Part shown: in pieces, positions 22,367-34,776 of the stretch
Layout: each line of letters begins with the position of its first letter
Position numbering within the stretch: position 1 is the first letter of the stretch
DNA from: Gerris lacustris
Taxonomy: Eukaryota > Arthropoda > Insecta > Hemiptera > Gerridae
Assembly: GCA_951217055.1 (NCBI GenBank)
Contig: OX578277.1
Location: 13,880,411 to 13,944,410 of the forward strand
Length of the DNA: 64,000 nucleotides
Direction of reading: 5' to 3'
Made by a program: the position numbers and the translations under genes
The notes under the pieces: generated by a model
Told to the model about the DNA's origin: nothing
The model's input: only the letters and a program-made list of their open reading frames with translations
Databases searched by the model: none

Positions 22367-22808
22367 TTTATCTACGATTGTTAGATTTAAATAATAAATA
22401 CAGAAACAAATAAACTTGCTGTATGTAAGTTCGTATCTCTCTCTTGATAAAGATGGCATTAATTCATTAGTTGTATTTTTTGCCGAATTAATTATTTCTG
22501 GAGGATTATTATTCTCCACATTTTCGTCAAAGTCACTTGATTCACTCATTGTTTTTCACTAAAAACTCGATATAAACAGTTACTTTAATAAAAGAACAGC
22601 AAATAAGTTTTGTTAAATGTAAACAAACTTGCTAATCGTGCGCAAAGCTGAAGAATTCCTCTTCTTTACCGCACTAGTGTGGTAAAGAAGAGGAATTATT
22701 CAGAACTATGAGAGGGCATGCGCAATGAATACAAGTACGTAAAGAATCACTTTCTACGCATCTAAACAAAGATATAATGTTTATATTTCGTATCAATCGT
22801 AGATAAAG
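22367..22808. mobile_element. Small element with 15-bp perfect terminal inversion
   Basis: CTTTATCTACGATTG (22366-22380) is mirrored by CAATCGTAGATAAAG (22794-22808). The sequence lies inside family C copy 1, where the intact copies have no such sequence. The preceding 22229-22365 (CATTACGCGTCGAGTGCGG...) recurs at about 44980-45075 and may be part of the same or another element. Confidence 0.5.
22654..22697. repeat. Near-perfect hairpin
   Basis: AATTCCTCTTCTTTACCGCAC is followed after two bases by its inverse with a single mismatch, giving arms of 21 bases with almost no loop. Confidence 0.85.
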
Positions 22809-22895
22809 ATTTTTTAAGTCCACGTAATGAAAAAATGGGATTTTAGCTATGTTTTTTAGGCTCTAAAGTTACTATTTCACAGCCTACCACCACGG

Positions 22896-24445
22896 AAAAA
22901 TAATATTGCAATATCTCTTAACAGCTCGTTCACTGTTGTTTTCTTTTTGATGTAATGGAAGGTTTCAGCTGCATAGGTTACTTTTATGGTTATTGCAAGG
23001 TTTTGATTAACTCCAACTAATTAATTTAGATTGCTTTATCTAAACAATACAGAGGCGTCCAATTAGATTGAAAGTGTGTCGTTCAATCATATCGAACAAT
23101 GAAATGTAACCGACTAAACCCGCCTTTGTTAAAGGCCTTACTTTATCCTGTAAAACACAATTTTTCAACCAATGCCATTTTTCGATCCATAATGTTTCAT
23201 GGTCCAATGTTACCACGAGAGTCACCAATTGCAGTTCATTGAATCGCATCTTTGATAGAGGTGGTTAGAGAATGTTTGGTCCCTACAACAATATTTAACA
23301 ATTATCGATACCCGATCCATATATAATTTGGCTGGACTAAGGGTTCAAAAATGTTCCCTGATGTCTGAAACTGGATTTCTGCATGGTACTTTTGAATAGG
23401 GTGACATAAAGAAATGTTATATTTCAGAACGAGCGCATGGCTTTGGTTGCCTTCAGTAAACTTGGAAGGTAAATAAAAGCTTATTTATAAAAAAAAAAAA
23501 TAATAATAATAATAATAATAACAATTATCATAACGTTACTCCGCAGTGTTTTGCCTTTCGGTGGGTGAAGCGAATAATAAAAATGTTTGCTCCTTGTTTA
23601 ATGAGCGATTAAACAATATACGTACATACATACATAGATACGTACCTATATACATACATACATAAAAAAGTGTTAAATTTCAGAAATCGATTAAGAATGG
23701 TCTAAAACAGATTTCCATGGAGACAATTTTCAAAAATTCGCATTATAAACATTTTGAAGCCACTGCAATTTTCTTCGAAAATTCGCTAAAACGAAACCTT
23801 CAGTTTAGCGCCCCTGGCAGAGGCCTTACTCGTCACCGCTTAGCTACGACCTTGTTTATCAAAAGAAACAGAGGGTTAAGAATAATAATTTTTGTTGTCA
23901 CAAGGACCTGTAGATAATCATGCTTACAGATTAAACCCTTTTTTCAGGTTTCCACAAGTAACTGAAAGTTAAATGCATTAAAGTTAGGTTAGAGGTTAAA
24001 GTATCTGAAGTTTAATGATCGCACCCTGAAAGGTTGCAATTCCGGTAAAAAGCACAGTAGTTATATATAAATATATTTGTAATCTACTCTTTAGTAGCTT
24101 TTATTTGATACCCATCTCGAAGATTAAAAAAAAATATAAAAATTTAAACTTTGCAAATTTTTACGCATTACACATGCGCATATTAAATGTTAACCTTCTC
24201 TATATTTTTCCTATGTGTGGGTCAAAAACTTGAGCCAGTATTTTAAATTTCACATCCCTAGCATTAACGGATCTGGGGATATGAACCGAAGAGTGACGGA
24301 CAGACACATCACCCTCGTTATAAGGGTTTCGAGGGTGATCTACCAAAAACCTAAAAAGAATGGGCTAAAGAGCCAATGAGAGTTAAGGATTTTAAAATCC
24401 TAAGGTCTTATTAGCTCCCAACCCCATTTTTGACTTTCTCATAAT
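22896..24445. other. Intron sequence with fragments of repeats
   Basis: No exon is seen. A reverse fragment of family B lies at about 23345-23470. A TAA microsatellite at about 23500-23520 and a CATA-rich stretch near 23625-23660 are simple repeats. Confidence 0.4.
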
Positions 24446-24451
24446 AATTAC

Positions 24452-24920
24452 TTTCTTATATAAAGAGGAAGTATTGAGATGGCGCGAAAATTCAAGTTTG
24501 CGATTTTGACGGATTTACACGGTTTGAGGCCCCCTGAGTCTAAAAAAGTGGTTTTAAAAAAATGTTTGTCCGTCATCTGTACAGACGCGTGGAGCCTCTG
24601 TAAACGAAATTTGGCATACATGTTCAGAAAGATCATACCCCGAGGCTAAACCGACGAATGAATTTCAGCTCCAAATTAGAGGGCGCTACCTCCCAAAACC
24701 TATTTCAAAAATTATTTCTCGAAAATAGTTCCGACGATTTTGATTATAAAATTCTAAAATGTAGACCAATTAAATTCAAATGTAACAATATAAGCAGTTT
24801 TCTTGTGAAAAATCTAGTTTCCGAGATATTGATGAAAATAAATCTGATTTTGTTGGAAATCGAAAACAGTAAGTTTCTTGGATCTGACAAAGTTAGTCTG
24901 AGTTGTCTGGGACCGTTTTA
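24452..24920 (+). repeat. Dispersed repeat family A, copy 2
   Basis: It shows the family A order: AAGTATTGAGATGGCGCG, GATTTACACGGTTTGAGG, GTCCGTC, AAATTTGGCATACATGTTC, GAGGGCGCTACC, TTTCTCGAAAATAGTTCCG and GTCTGGGACCG. The GGTTCGATTCC box is missing, so this copy has an internal loss. Confidence 0.7.
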
Positions 24921-25224
24921 TTTACTTTACCACGGAATCAAAGCACCAACAAACATTTGACTAAAAGAATTTAAAAGAATTGGAAGGTTGCTCATACTGT
25001 ACCATGATGTACTATGATTTAGGTTACTCACTGAAGTTAAGGGATCATACTGCTGGGATTGTACTAGTACCTGTTAAGTTTAATCCAACTTACGGGTAAT
25101 GCTATCGATTTAGGTTATAAGTAACCCAAGGTTAACTTTAATGTCATTCATACTTATAAATCCCACTTTTAAGTTGCTCCAACAACTTTGTTTACAAATA
25201 CTTAATGATGTTATATTGTTTCAG

Positions 25225-25324
25225 GTTACTACAAGGATCTGCCTCCTACTTCACGTAAGCTCGAGTACAGGAGACGGAGTGATGCAAAGCAGAAACTAGT
25301 GAGGGAGCAGTTCTACCATATTTG
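25225..25324 (+). CDS. Internal exon c of a coiled-coil protein
   Basis: This is a 100-base exon with acceptor TATTGTTTCAG (ends 25224) and donor GTAAGT (25325). GT completes the Ser codon from exon b. The frame then reads YYKDLPPTSRKLEYRRRSDA and KQKLVREQFYHI, with TG left over for the next exon. The segment is very basic and follows a coiled coil. A Y-x-D-L-P-P turn followed by a Lys/Arg-rich helix is faintly like the C-terminal part of augmin subunit HAUS1, but the likeness is too weak to name the gene. The next exon is not identified. It must not begin with A, or the split codon would be a stop. Confidence 0.82.
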
Positions 25325-25609
25325 GTAAGTTCATCTATAATTGTATATTTTTATAAACTAGCTGGGCTACACGTCGATATTTCAGGATGCTATATTCAAT
25401 TAGATCTTTATTTAACTTTCAATTTTTTTTTATATATATTTAATTAGAAATTACCTATAATATCAAGAGAGCGATACCTAGTCCAGAATTAAGCTTTCAA
25501 TTTTCCACAAGTCTAGAAGTCAACATACAATAGAACTAGACCGAGAAGTATCGCTTATAATTATAAAGTACCCATTTAGTACCTGTACCTTGAACAATCA
25601 ATTCAACAG

Positions 25610-25808
25610 TTTTAGGTAGTAATCATACTATGGAAAGTTTAAATTTTAATTTTAATTAAATTATAATTATTATTAACAAAGGGAGACAGACAGAGAAAAA
25701 TAGACTCCAGCGCCGGGACTTTCTCTGTCTGTCTCTCTTTGTTAATAATAATTATAATTTGATTTAAATTTAGATTTAAACTTTCCGTAGTATGAATACT
25801 ACCTAAAA
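25610..25808. mobile_element. MITE family J, copy 1 (long hairpin)
   Basis: TTTTAGGTAGTA on the left is mirrored by TACTACCTAAAA on the right, and the inversion continues inward through CATACTATGGAAAGTTT and an AT-rich block to a GACAGACAGAGAAA/TTTCTCTGTCTGTC core. Nearly the whole 199 bases fold back on themselves. A relative is at 35385-35578. Confidence 0.85.
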
Positions 25809-26407
25809 CTAAAAAATGAAATAAAATATTAATTTTTTATACCGCAGCGAAACAGCCTGAGAGAGCTTAGGCTTGCCAAAGGATTTATACAACTTTATAT
25901 GTAATAGATGAGACAGAGTTAACATTAAACCATATAATTGACATTCCAAACACGGTAGGCGCCACTTTACGGCAACATTGAGTAAACTCGAAGCGTGGAG
26001 CCGGGAAACGGACCCGGACCTCCATATAGAGAAATGCGGTGCCACCAATGAGCTACACGGGAAACCTTAAAATGTTAAACACCTTATTTAAGAAAAATAA
26101 ATAGATAAGAGTATTGATATGTTTTCCCAAACTCTCCCGTCAGCTTTTTAAATTATATTAAATAATTATTACTCTAGATGTACAATAAATGAGATATTTA
26201 TATTTAATACTTTTCACTTGGATGAGAAAAGTAGCTGTTCTTGCCTAAAATTAACTAAAAATATTTCGTCTGTGACAAAAATAAAGTGTGAATCTAGTAT
26301 AAAAGAGAAATTGGAATCATTGATGAAATATAAGATTAATTACTCTCGAAATTCCTAAAAGTGAAAAAGCGAATGAAAAGGGAAATCCCAATCAGTAAGA
26401 ATTCCAA

Positions 26408-26585
<178 letters not shown>

Positions 26586-26735
26586 GTATCGGAAGGAAAT
26601 AAAATTGAATACTCAAAATGGAAAAACGAAGGCAATTATAAAGGTTATGAAGCTGGGTCATTCAAATTGACTATAACTCTTAGATTTTTTCAAAAAGGAT
26701 CAATCTCGAAGAATAACAAACTTGAATATATTGTG

Positions 26736-26736
<1 letters not shown>

Positions 26737-26777
<41 letters not shown>
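26737..26777. repeat. (AT)n microsatellite
   Basis: This is a pure dinucleotide run of about 41 bases. Confidence 0.95.
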
Positions 26778-26780
<3 letters not shown>

Positions 26781-27184
26781 AGTACCCCTACTGGGAATGG
26801 AAAGTGTGTTTTTTGGCCTTTTTTTGATTTCCAGCAGTCAAACTTATTTTTATTCAATATTAAAAGTGTACAGAAAGTAATGTCAGACTATTTATGGGAT
26901 ACTTTTGACAACAAATTTAAATTTCGTCAAATCCAATAAATGTCGAGCATGCTAAAGAAAAAGCTAGGGACGCAGAGGGTTGAAATTAATATAGGATTAA
27001 CAATAAACTCTAATTTTTTACGTGGCATCCCAATTTCATTATCATCGGACAGGTAGTTCCCCAAAAATGTTAACGCACAGACAGACATACATGAGGCCAA
27101 GTATGTATACTAATGTATAGTCTGATGTGTAAACGCGTTACTGTCAAGGAAATTTTGAATTATTAGATATAAAAATATACTGTC

Positions 27185-27695
27185 TATTAGTGTGGCACAT
27201 AGCTTCGTCACATCATATTACGTACTTTTATGCTTTTTCACTATGTATTCGTTTTCCCCGTTTTTTAATATTTAAAAATTGTTTAGATTTTCTACATGAA
27301 TTAAAGTATCAATTAAGCAAAAGTTAAAGAGCGCAGATGGTTGAAATTAATCTGGTGCAATCTACGGTCTACTTTCGACAAACCATCCAAATAATATAAC
27401 AATCAGATAAGTACTTTTGAAAGTACTTATATAGGTGTAAATAAATGTATGTTTGTGCGCATGTTGAAGAGAAATAAATGGGTGCAGAAGGTTGAAACTT
27501 ATATGGGACCAACAATGGGTAAATTATGACTATAAATATATATAAACAAAATTGAGCGACAGACCTACAGGCAGACACGGAACCAAATATGTTCCCAGAT
27601 GTGTGAAACGGATTTCTGTCTTGGAATTTTTGAAATCGGAGACAAAAAATTGTTTTGTTCTTCTGAACGCTTCTGTTACCTTTAGTAAGATACAA
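27185..27695 (-). repeat. Dispersed repeat family B, copy 3 (reverse)
   Basis: It starts, in reverse, with the TAACAGAAGC block near 27680 and ends at ATTAGTGTGGCACATAGCTT. It lacks the block that holds the ribozyme-like motif in copy 2, which shows where that block was gained or lost. Confidence 0.7.
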
Positions 27696-29399
27696 ATTGT
27701 ACGTTTAATTGCTAAAACGTTTTGATTCCGTGGAACCCTAAATAAACATTAATTTCCCTCTTAATAAACGTTTTTCCAATACGTATACATTCTTTAAACA
27801 AATCCATTACCTTTTCTTAATTCAGTTTTAACATGATATCAAAAACAAGAGATACAATTTGGGGAAGAGCGGAGGGGGGGGGGGGATTGGTAAGAGAAAG
27901 TTGGGTATAAAATAAATTTGATAATTTAAGGTCAGCGTAGTCCCTTTTTTCGAGAGGGGAGAGAGTGGGGGTAAAAGTTTTTAGAGGTTGGGGAGGAACT
28001 AGGGTCCAATTTGTATCTGAAATTCCCTAGGTCTACCTCCATTGACTGATTGATTATTGGGCCCTGAACTCTCCCCCCCCCCCTTCTCCCCCACTCTCCA
28101 ATAGAAGTAAATGAATCAAGGGAGGGGTAATTTAATAACAAGAGAGAGAGACCCCCCTAAAATCCCCTCTTTACAGCTTCAATTTGATTCCAATCAAATT
28201 GCCAATTTGAAAGGGGGAGGTGGAAGACTAAACATTTTGTTGACTCTAACTCTGGACGTTTTTACCAGGCCCATTTAACCCCAATGGCTTTTTTTATTTA
28301 GAAAAAAAAAGGGCAAGGGAAATTAAATTAGGCAGAGAAAGTTTTTTGTATCTATAATATGATACATACTTATTAAGATATTGTAACAGGATATCATTAT
28401 ACATTTTTTAAATAAATTTATTTTGTAATTACATTTTTTGAAAAATAAATTCAAAATACCGCTTTGGCAAAGCAGGGTGTCATTAGCGGTTAAACTTAAT
28501 ATCTATTTTTAAACATTTTTAAATATCGAGCAAATCAACAAACACAAACAAATCTTTCGTAAATAATCTTTAATCGGGGTTCGAATACCGGCACTTCATT
28601 AGATTGTTACTCCCTTTATAAAATAAACAGAGGGGAGTAACAATCTAAAGAAGGTTTACGGAATGTTCTTTTTTTGGACTGTTACTCCAATTATAAAAAC
28701 CAAGGTGTGATATTCCTTTGTCCAAAAGTACATTAAACAAAACATCCCTTTTTAGAGTTTTCTTTTTTGGTTTTACAACAAAAATAAACCCTCATAGTTT
28801 CTTTCCTGTGTCTGTCCGTCTGTCTTTCACTCTATACGGTTCCAATAACTTTTGAATCAAAAGAGATACAAAAATGAAACTATGCAGCATTAAAAATCGT
28901 GATTTGCGCACGCAGGAAAAATATAGCGAATAAAAAATGAAAGATTATTTATGTCACGCGAAAAAATATATATATTTTTTTAAATTTTGAGTGAGGTATC
29001 AAATGAAAGGTATTGAAGAGTAGATTACAAAAGTATATAACACTTGCAGATAGTGTTTAATTTGTCATGTTATTTTGTCAATATTTAACTCTCCCCCCCC
29101 CCTCCCTAAAAAAACTATATTTCTGCTGTTACTAAAAATATGCAAAATGTGCGGTCTGCTGGGTCATAGAAAAAATAATATTATCGATTTTTATATCCTC
29201 TCAAGAATAATTCAGAGAAAATATTCGTGCCAAGATTTCTATATTTGCTTCGCGAAAGTTTTTTTTTAAACTTGACTATAAATTCGCTAATGAATCACTT
29301 TTGGCTTGGCAATAGAAAGTTGCAAAAAAGGGATAATCCCACATTGGATGATTCCATAACATTTTTATTTTCCCTATTTTGTCATCCTTTCTTGGCACC

Positions 29400-29402
<3 letters not shown>
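27696..29402. other. Low-complexity and unassigned sequence
   Basis: There is a G run near 27876-27888, a C run near 28072-28084 and another near 29091-29102. GGGGAGAGAGTGGGGG (about 27957) and CTCCCCCACTCTCC (about 28085) form an imperfect inversion. A (GTCTGTC) tract with the phrase TACGGTTCCAATAACTTTTG at about 28800-28870 recurs in reverse at 35600-35650. Confidence 0.45.

Positions 29403-29479
<77 letters not shown>
29403..29479. repeat. Pure poly-A run, 77 bases
   Basis: It is uninterrupted A. It could be the tail of a retroposed sequence, but I see no target-site duplication or transcript body in front of it. Confidence 0.95.
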
Positions 29480-29483
<4 letters not shown>

Positions 29484-29966
29484 TTTCCTCTTTTTCCTCA
29501 TGATAAACGGGATGCTCTCTACATTTAATCTATGTAGAACAATTACGAGGTGTATGGTGTAAATGAGGAGTTGAGGTTAAAAAAAGGATGCCTCATTTTT
29601 GAGGTTATAACCTCGCAATTTAATGATTAACCTTCATGTAGGAACACATTAGGATTAGATGGACCATTAACATCAACCCGTGAATAATTTTTGAAATTAG
29701 ATTGGATTTTGTTTTGGTAAAGTTTATTTGATAACAATTTTAAATTAATAATAAATAAATAAATACATACTACGTTTCCATGAGTTTTGAAAACTGTTTT
29801 GGTATTCAAACTGTTTCGAATATGACAAGTATTGTAAGGGGTAGATCTTACTTCGGATATTTTAAAACTGTTCCTTTTTACATCTCAAAAACGATATCAG
29901 TAGAATCTCGATAAATTCAATCTTATTTTCTAAAATTAATTTCCATCATTGTTTTAATTTTTTGGG

Positions 29967-30047
29967 AGAATGATGGAAGGTTATGTTTGTTTTAGGTTAA
30001 GGTTTGTAGTTTTTGACCTAACCTAACCATAACCTTCCATCATTACC
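29967..30047. repeat. Imperfect hairpin
   Basis: AATGATGGAAGGTTATG is mirrored by CATAACCTTCCATCATT after a loop with AGGTTAAGG and CCTAACCTAACC. It resembles the core of a small MITE. Confidence 0.75.
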
Positions 30048-30080
30048 CAAAAGCGTGGCACTTTATTTTTTTTTTTTAGG

Positions 30081-30452
30081 TTTACATAGTGGAGGCGTCG
30101 AAAAAAAAACAAAAAAAACTATTGAGTTTATAGACAATGTTACAACCGGAATCGTTTTTATTATAATATAAAAAGCAATATTACATCAGACAGACATACA
30201 CTTTATGGCTACCCTATCCTAGAGTATTCTATCTTATTCCCTCACCCACGACACCTAATTTCTCTTTTAATTATATTTATGACTTTAGGAAATATTTTTT
30301 TATTTTATTTTATAGTTTGCAAAGCCTAGTAACACAATTTTTTAGCCTACAACAGTAGGTAATAATAATAATTTATTTAATCGAGCCAGATTACTCCTTT
30401 TAGGCCCAATGCAAACAGAGTTACGACGTTTCTACGCCTCCACTATGTAAAC
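30081..30452. mobile_element. Element with terminal inversion GTTTACATAGTGGAGGCGT
   Basis: GTTTACATAGTGGAGGCGTC at the left is mirrored by ACGCCTCCACTATGTAAAC at the right (about 370 bases). TAG and TAA border the two sides, so the target duplication is unclear. A further CACTATGTAAACTTAAG phrase at about 30536 suggests a second, partial copy. Confidence 0.6.
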
Positions 30453-30552
30453 TAATGCGGCCCAATGCATGCATAGAGCAGGCGACGAGCAGCGGCGCGG
30501 GCGAACAAGGTGCAGGCAAAGCGTGAAATGCGACCACTATGTAAACTTAAGC

Positions 30553-31061
30553 CTAGTCCACACTAGTAGACACGTTGCGCAACATGTCTATAGACGGTCT
30601 AATAGACACGTTGATGCCCCACATATCTATAGACGTCTACTGAGACCGTTTATTGTCTCGGTCTAGCGTCCACACCTAAATTTGTTTTTTAGTCGTTATT
30701 CTCGTCCCTGGCTAAAAATTCTAATCATTGCCATCATAATGATAAATAGATTAATAACTGTTATAGGACCAGGAAGATGCATTTATTTTATAAATCCGGC
30801 CTGGACTATTAATTGTGGCGTTTATATGAACTAATAATTATTCAATTCAATTCAATAGACCATCAATTATGATTCATTATATAACTTTAACTCAAAATAT
30901 GTGACTTCCAGGAGAGAGACTCAAGTCTGGTCTCAGAAAGCGTCCACACTGTAGACACGATGCGCAATGTGTCTACCGTTGCACCGTGTCCGTGTCTACC
31001 ATTTCGAATGGAAAACCGTAGACATGTTTTTGGTCTAGCTACGAGACCGTAGACGCCAATT
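30553..31061. repeat. GTAGAC-rich repeat flanking a hAT insertion
   Basis: Phrases such as GTCCACACTAGTAGACACG, GTCCACACTGTAGACACGAT and TGCGCAATGTGTCTACC recur in both orientations between 30553 and about 31060, and the style continues after the hAT insertion at 32317-32370. It is an unclassified inverted-repeat element interrupted by the hAT element. Confidence 0.5.
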
Positions 31062-31069
31062 GTCTAGCC

Positions 31070-32316
31070 CAGCGGTTCTCAACCTGTGGTACGCTTACCC
31101 CTTGGGGGTACGTGAAAATCTGTAAGGTGTAAGTGGTTAACTAGCAAAAACCCCAAAAAATGATATTGCTAGTTTGCTAGAATTTAATTGTGACAAATTG
31201 CGTAAGGCAAAGCTGCAAGGGCACACGGCACTTAATACTGTACTTGTGGCTGGAGTTAGGTACGTTTTCCTAGACGCGACGTCAGCGATAATCGCTGAGC
31301 GTTGGTCGCAGCACAAAATTATGAAGAGTTTGCATGTTAAGAGTCGCTCAGCTAGGAGAACGGCAACATTTAAACTCAGAAGAGAGTCCTCAGCGACAGT
31401 CGCTGGACAACTATCGCTTGAGCGTGTGATCCGCAACATCAAAACAGAAGTATTACAATACTTTGTTAATTAACTGTTGGATCAGTGTTGGAAAAGAACA
31501 TAAGGAACTATCAGACATTGCTGTGAAGTACCTACATGGGTTTTACGACAACATACTTGCGTGAAAAAGGATTTTTCAAGTTTAACTTACCTGAAAAACA
31601 AATATAGAAAAAAACGTTAATGTTGAGGATGATTTGCGGCTGTATTTGACTAAGCTGGAGCCAAACATTGTTGACCTTTGCAAACATTAAACAAGCTCAG
31701 TGTTCCCCCTTATGTTTTAAGAGAATTTCTTTACTTTACTGTCTAATAAATAAAAACTTGTTAGTAAAATGTCAAAAAGTTTTGTTTGGAATTAAAATTA
31801 CCTATTCATAGTTGTTTCTATAATGAAGTAATATTAGCAGTAGCTAAATAACACTTTATTTGGCACTTTTTTACTTTAGCACCCCCCTTGGTTCTAAACA
31901 ATAGTCTGTCCTACAAAAGTCTCAATGGTTTGTGTGTTTGTCTCCCCAAGACATTGAGACTCCTGGGGCAGTTTTATCTTTAATTTTCCTTTATCTTAAT
32001 AATTGATTAGACTAAGTGGTATGATCACAATTATATACACAAGTGTGATATTCCTTTGTCCCAAGGTACATTGGAATAAATATCCCTTCGTCTTAATAGT
32101 AATTTAGACTAAGGAATATATGCTACTCTGTATATGTTCCTTTGTCTAAATAACTTTTAACGCAAAGGGATATAGGGGGGTGCTAAAGTAAAAAAGTACC
32201 CTTTATTTAATATAACAAGTATTTATAAAAAGAATAAGGTGTTGTTGTTAGGGGGTACGCACAGTTAATGGTACACAAAAAGAGGTACGTGGGTTGAAAA
32301 AGGTTGAGAACCGCTG
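31070..32316 (+). mobile_element. hAT (Buster-like) element, internally degraded
   Basis: The left end CAGCGGTTCTCAACC is mirrored by GGTTGAGAACCGCTG at the right. GTCTAGCC (31062-31069) and GTCTAGCT (32318-32325) are the probable 8-base target duplication, offset by one extra A at the right end. The central TA fits the nnnTAnnn preference reported for Buster hATs. The interior keeps a broken transposase C-terminus. A later insertion with the GTGATATTCCTTTGT phrase lies near 32040-32170. Confidence 0.85.
31499..31690 (+). pseudogene. hAT transposase C-terminal (dimerisation) fragment
   Basis: Pieces of the conserved hAT C-terminus appear in order in different frames: LSDIAVKYLHGF (from about 31508), TTTYLREKGF (about 31544), SLTYLKNKYRKKR (about 31579) and EDDLRLYLTKLEPNIVDLC ending at a stop at 31688-31690. 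At least three frameshifts separate them, so no protein can be made. The upstream frame at 31174-31473 has no recognisable transposase motif. Confidence 0.85.
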
Positions 32317-32732
32317 AGTCTAGCTCATGTCTACCGGATGTCTGTCTCTGGGACCAAAATCTCGCAACATATATTGCGAGGCGCGGGGGAGCGCTCTCCT
32401 CCACGCTTTTTCCTCACCTCTCGATTCATTTTGATGAAGCCTGCCCGCGTCGGTGGATACCAAATACAAAATGACTTCAAATACTAAGGCGTTTACTAAG
32501 GGAAATCAGAAGAAAATAACACATTTCATTGTGAGTAGTACGGCAATAGTTATCATACTCGGTTTAATAACATGTATCTCAACTAGAAATGGGCAAAGTC
32601 GTTCATTTTATTGAACGGGTCAAAATGACCCGGTTCTTTTTACTAATTGAGGTTCTTTGTTTCAGACTGATAATTTCCTCTTCCCCTCCTCTTTGGCCCC
32701 TAGATTTCCCCTCTCTCTTTCTCTCTATACAC

Positions 32733-32735
<3 letters not shown>

Positions 32736-32826
<91 letters not shown>

Positions 32827-32841
32827 TATACATATATATAT
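32736..32841. repeat. (AT)n microsatellite
   Basis: This is a dinucleotide run with a few CA and GT interruptions towards the right. Confidence 0.95.
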
Positions 32842-33347
32842 GTACATACACATAAAGTAAATGTTGCTAAGCTTTTATATTTTACTAAGCGTGCAAACAA
32901 ATGTATCTTCATTAGCGGGAGAGTGCAATTTCCTCTCCGCTTTTACACCCTGGTGTGAAAATTTCTAAGATGTCTCATTTCCACAGAAAAAAAAATCTCT
33001 TTTGGTACTATAAACTTTTCCTTTGTGAACACTTGCTTTTCAGTAAATATTTCAAAAGAGACTTTATTTTAATGACGGTGTAGTTTACATTCTTTTTTTT
33101 TTTAAAAAAAAAGGACGTTATTTTTCTTTAATTAAGTATAATACATCATTTAAATTATATAGTAAGTATTGCAATAAAAAAAAACTCAACCACGATTCGA
33201 ATCATATAGAACTTATACTTCAAAAATAGTCACCAAAATGATTATAAAATAAATAAACACAAAATAATTAGTAATATACTAGAAATTTTTGGTTTCTAGT
33301 GACTAGAATCAAAGTTCAAGTAAAATCTCGCATGTAATACGCACTCA

Positions 33348-33660
33348 CGTCGTTCTTTTTTTGCAGTTTTAACCGTACGGATAAAACCGTACGTGTAAAA
33401 ACGAACAACGAAGGTAGCCACAGACGTCGTTCTTTTTTTGGCAGTTTTAACGGTACGGATAAAACCGAACGTGTAAACACGAACAACGAAGGTAGCCACA
33501 GACGTCGTTCTTTTTTGGCAGTTTTAACCGTACGGATAAAACCGTACGTGTAAACACGAACAACGAAGGTAGCCACAGAAGTCGTTCATTTTTGGCAGTT
33601 TTAACCGCACGGGTAAAACTGTAGGGGTAAACACGATCAAAAGTCGACACCGGTCCTTTT
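33348..33660. repeat. 78-bp minisatellite, about four units
   Basis: CGTCGTTC occurs at 33348, 33425 and 33503, and GTCGTTC at 33582, a spacing of 77-78 bases. Each unit contains the near-palindrome ACCGTACGGATAAAACCGTACG. Overlapping minus-strand frames with repeated FVVRVYT/VFTRTVLSV motifs come from the repeat. Confidence 0.9.
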
Positions 33661-34469
33661 TTACGCGTCGTCCCACACACGCTTGAATGACACGTTCAAA
33701 ACGGACGGTTAAAATCAAGCTGAAGCAGATATGTTTGAACGCCGGCACGAAGGATGTTTAAACGCCATTTAACCCGTACGGTTAAAACTGTCAAAATAGA
33801 ACAACGTCTGTCGCCACCTTAATACGCACCCGAAATTCGGGGATAATTTTATGCTAGTGCGCATTGAAACAATTTTATTTATTTATTTATTTGTATTTTT
33901 TTTTTTTTAAATTATTGTTATTTTGGCGTTTTTGATTATAAAAAAAACATAATTTTATTTAGATTTAGTAGGTATTTTGTTATAAAACTCTCCTGGGTCC
34001 ATAGGACGCTTTAAAATGAATCCTTTCTAGAGAAGAAATAGATTTGATTACAATAATTTTAAGAAGGCAGGCGAGCCTTTGACGACAACATTAAAATAAC
34101 AATAGTTCATTTACATTTATTTTTTCTTACACACAGACATGTATAGTGTAGCAAGTAGATACTTTTATAGTTATTATTTAATTATTATCTACCATTTGAA
34201 GTTGGAAAATTCAGTAGGTAATTGTTTTCAGTGAGATAACTATCATAACGTTCCCCTTAAGATGATAGAAGCTCAAAAAATAACTTGGTAGATCTACTAG
34301 AATACACATTTTCTCTCAAATTAAGTTTTAACATAAATTAAATTTAAAAAAAAAATGTATTAAAATAAATGGCAATGCTGTGTAAGTTCCTTCTTAACTA
34401 ATGATCTAATAGTCCAGACAACGAAGAAAAATAGGGAAAAAAATCCTACAGAAGCGAAATTTGGTATAG
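33661..34469. other. Unassigned AT-rich sequence
   Basis: The part up to about 33830 still contains CCGTACGG-like motifs of the minisatellite. Beyond that I see nothing recognisable. Confidence 0.35.
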
Positions 34470-34776
34470 ATGTAGGGGGAGGTATCTTGATCGCATGTGT
34501 AAAAGAAACAAATAGAAGCTGAAGGTTGAAACTTATATGGGAACAACAATAGGCTAATCATGACCAAATTTCATTAAAATCGGACGGACAGTTTTTAAGA
34601 TATGTTGGTTCGCAAAAATAGAGCGACGGACCGATAGACACACACGGAACCAAAAATGTTCCCTGATGTCTGAAACGGATTTCTGTCTTGGAATTTTAAA
34701 AATCGGAGACAAAAAATATTTTCGTTCTTCAGAACGATCACATAGCTTCCGTTAACTTCGGTAAGCTCGGAAGCAA
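34470..34776 (-). repeat. Dispersed repeat family B, copy 4 (reverse)
   Basis: It ends GGTAAGCTCGGAAGC (the reverse of the family start) and contains the reverse of the CAGACATCAGGGAACATTTT block. It is truncated on the left. Confidence 0.75.

Larger units (their letters stand above)
21117..22895 (-). repeat. Dispersed repeat family C, copy 1, interrupted twice
   Basis: In reverse order it holds the marks of family C: the ATAGTATATTATGTTAC end, GTCGCGTAGCATATGCTATT, ACATCTGGTGAATTTTAATC, then GAAGCATTTCTACAAAG, GGAGTAATGAA, CACGTAATGAAAAAATGG and CACAGCCTACCACCACGG. A PIF/Harbinger element (21389-22110) and further foreign sequence (about 22228-22808) separate the parts. Intact copies are at 40371, 43916 and 44438. 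Confidence 0.75.

Noticed and set aside
29990..30030. TTAGG telomere-like repeats
   Set aside because: Only two CCTAA units occur, inside a hairpin of a small element.
31174..31473. 99-residue frame inside the hAT element
   Set aside because: It is open, but no hAT motif is seen. The overlapping minus-strand frame is equally long, and the real transposase remnant lies further right.
32657..32720. Possible last exon after TTTGTTTCAG at 32674
   Set aside because: The acceptor is good, but with the phase of exon c its first base would give an immediate TGA. The following sequence is pyrimidine-rich and runs into an AT microsatellite.
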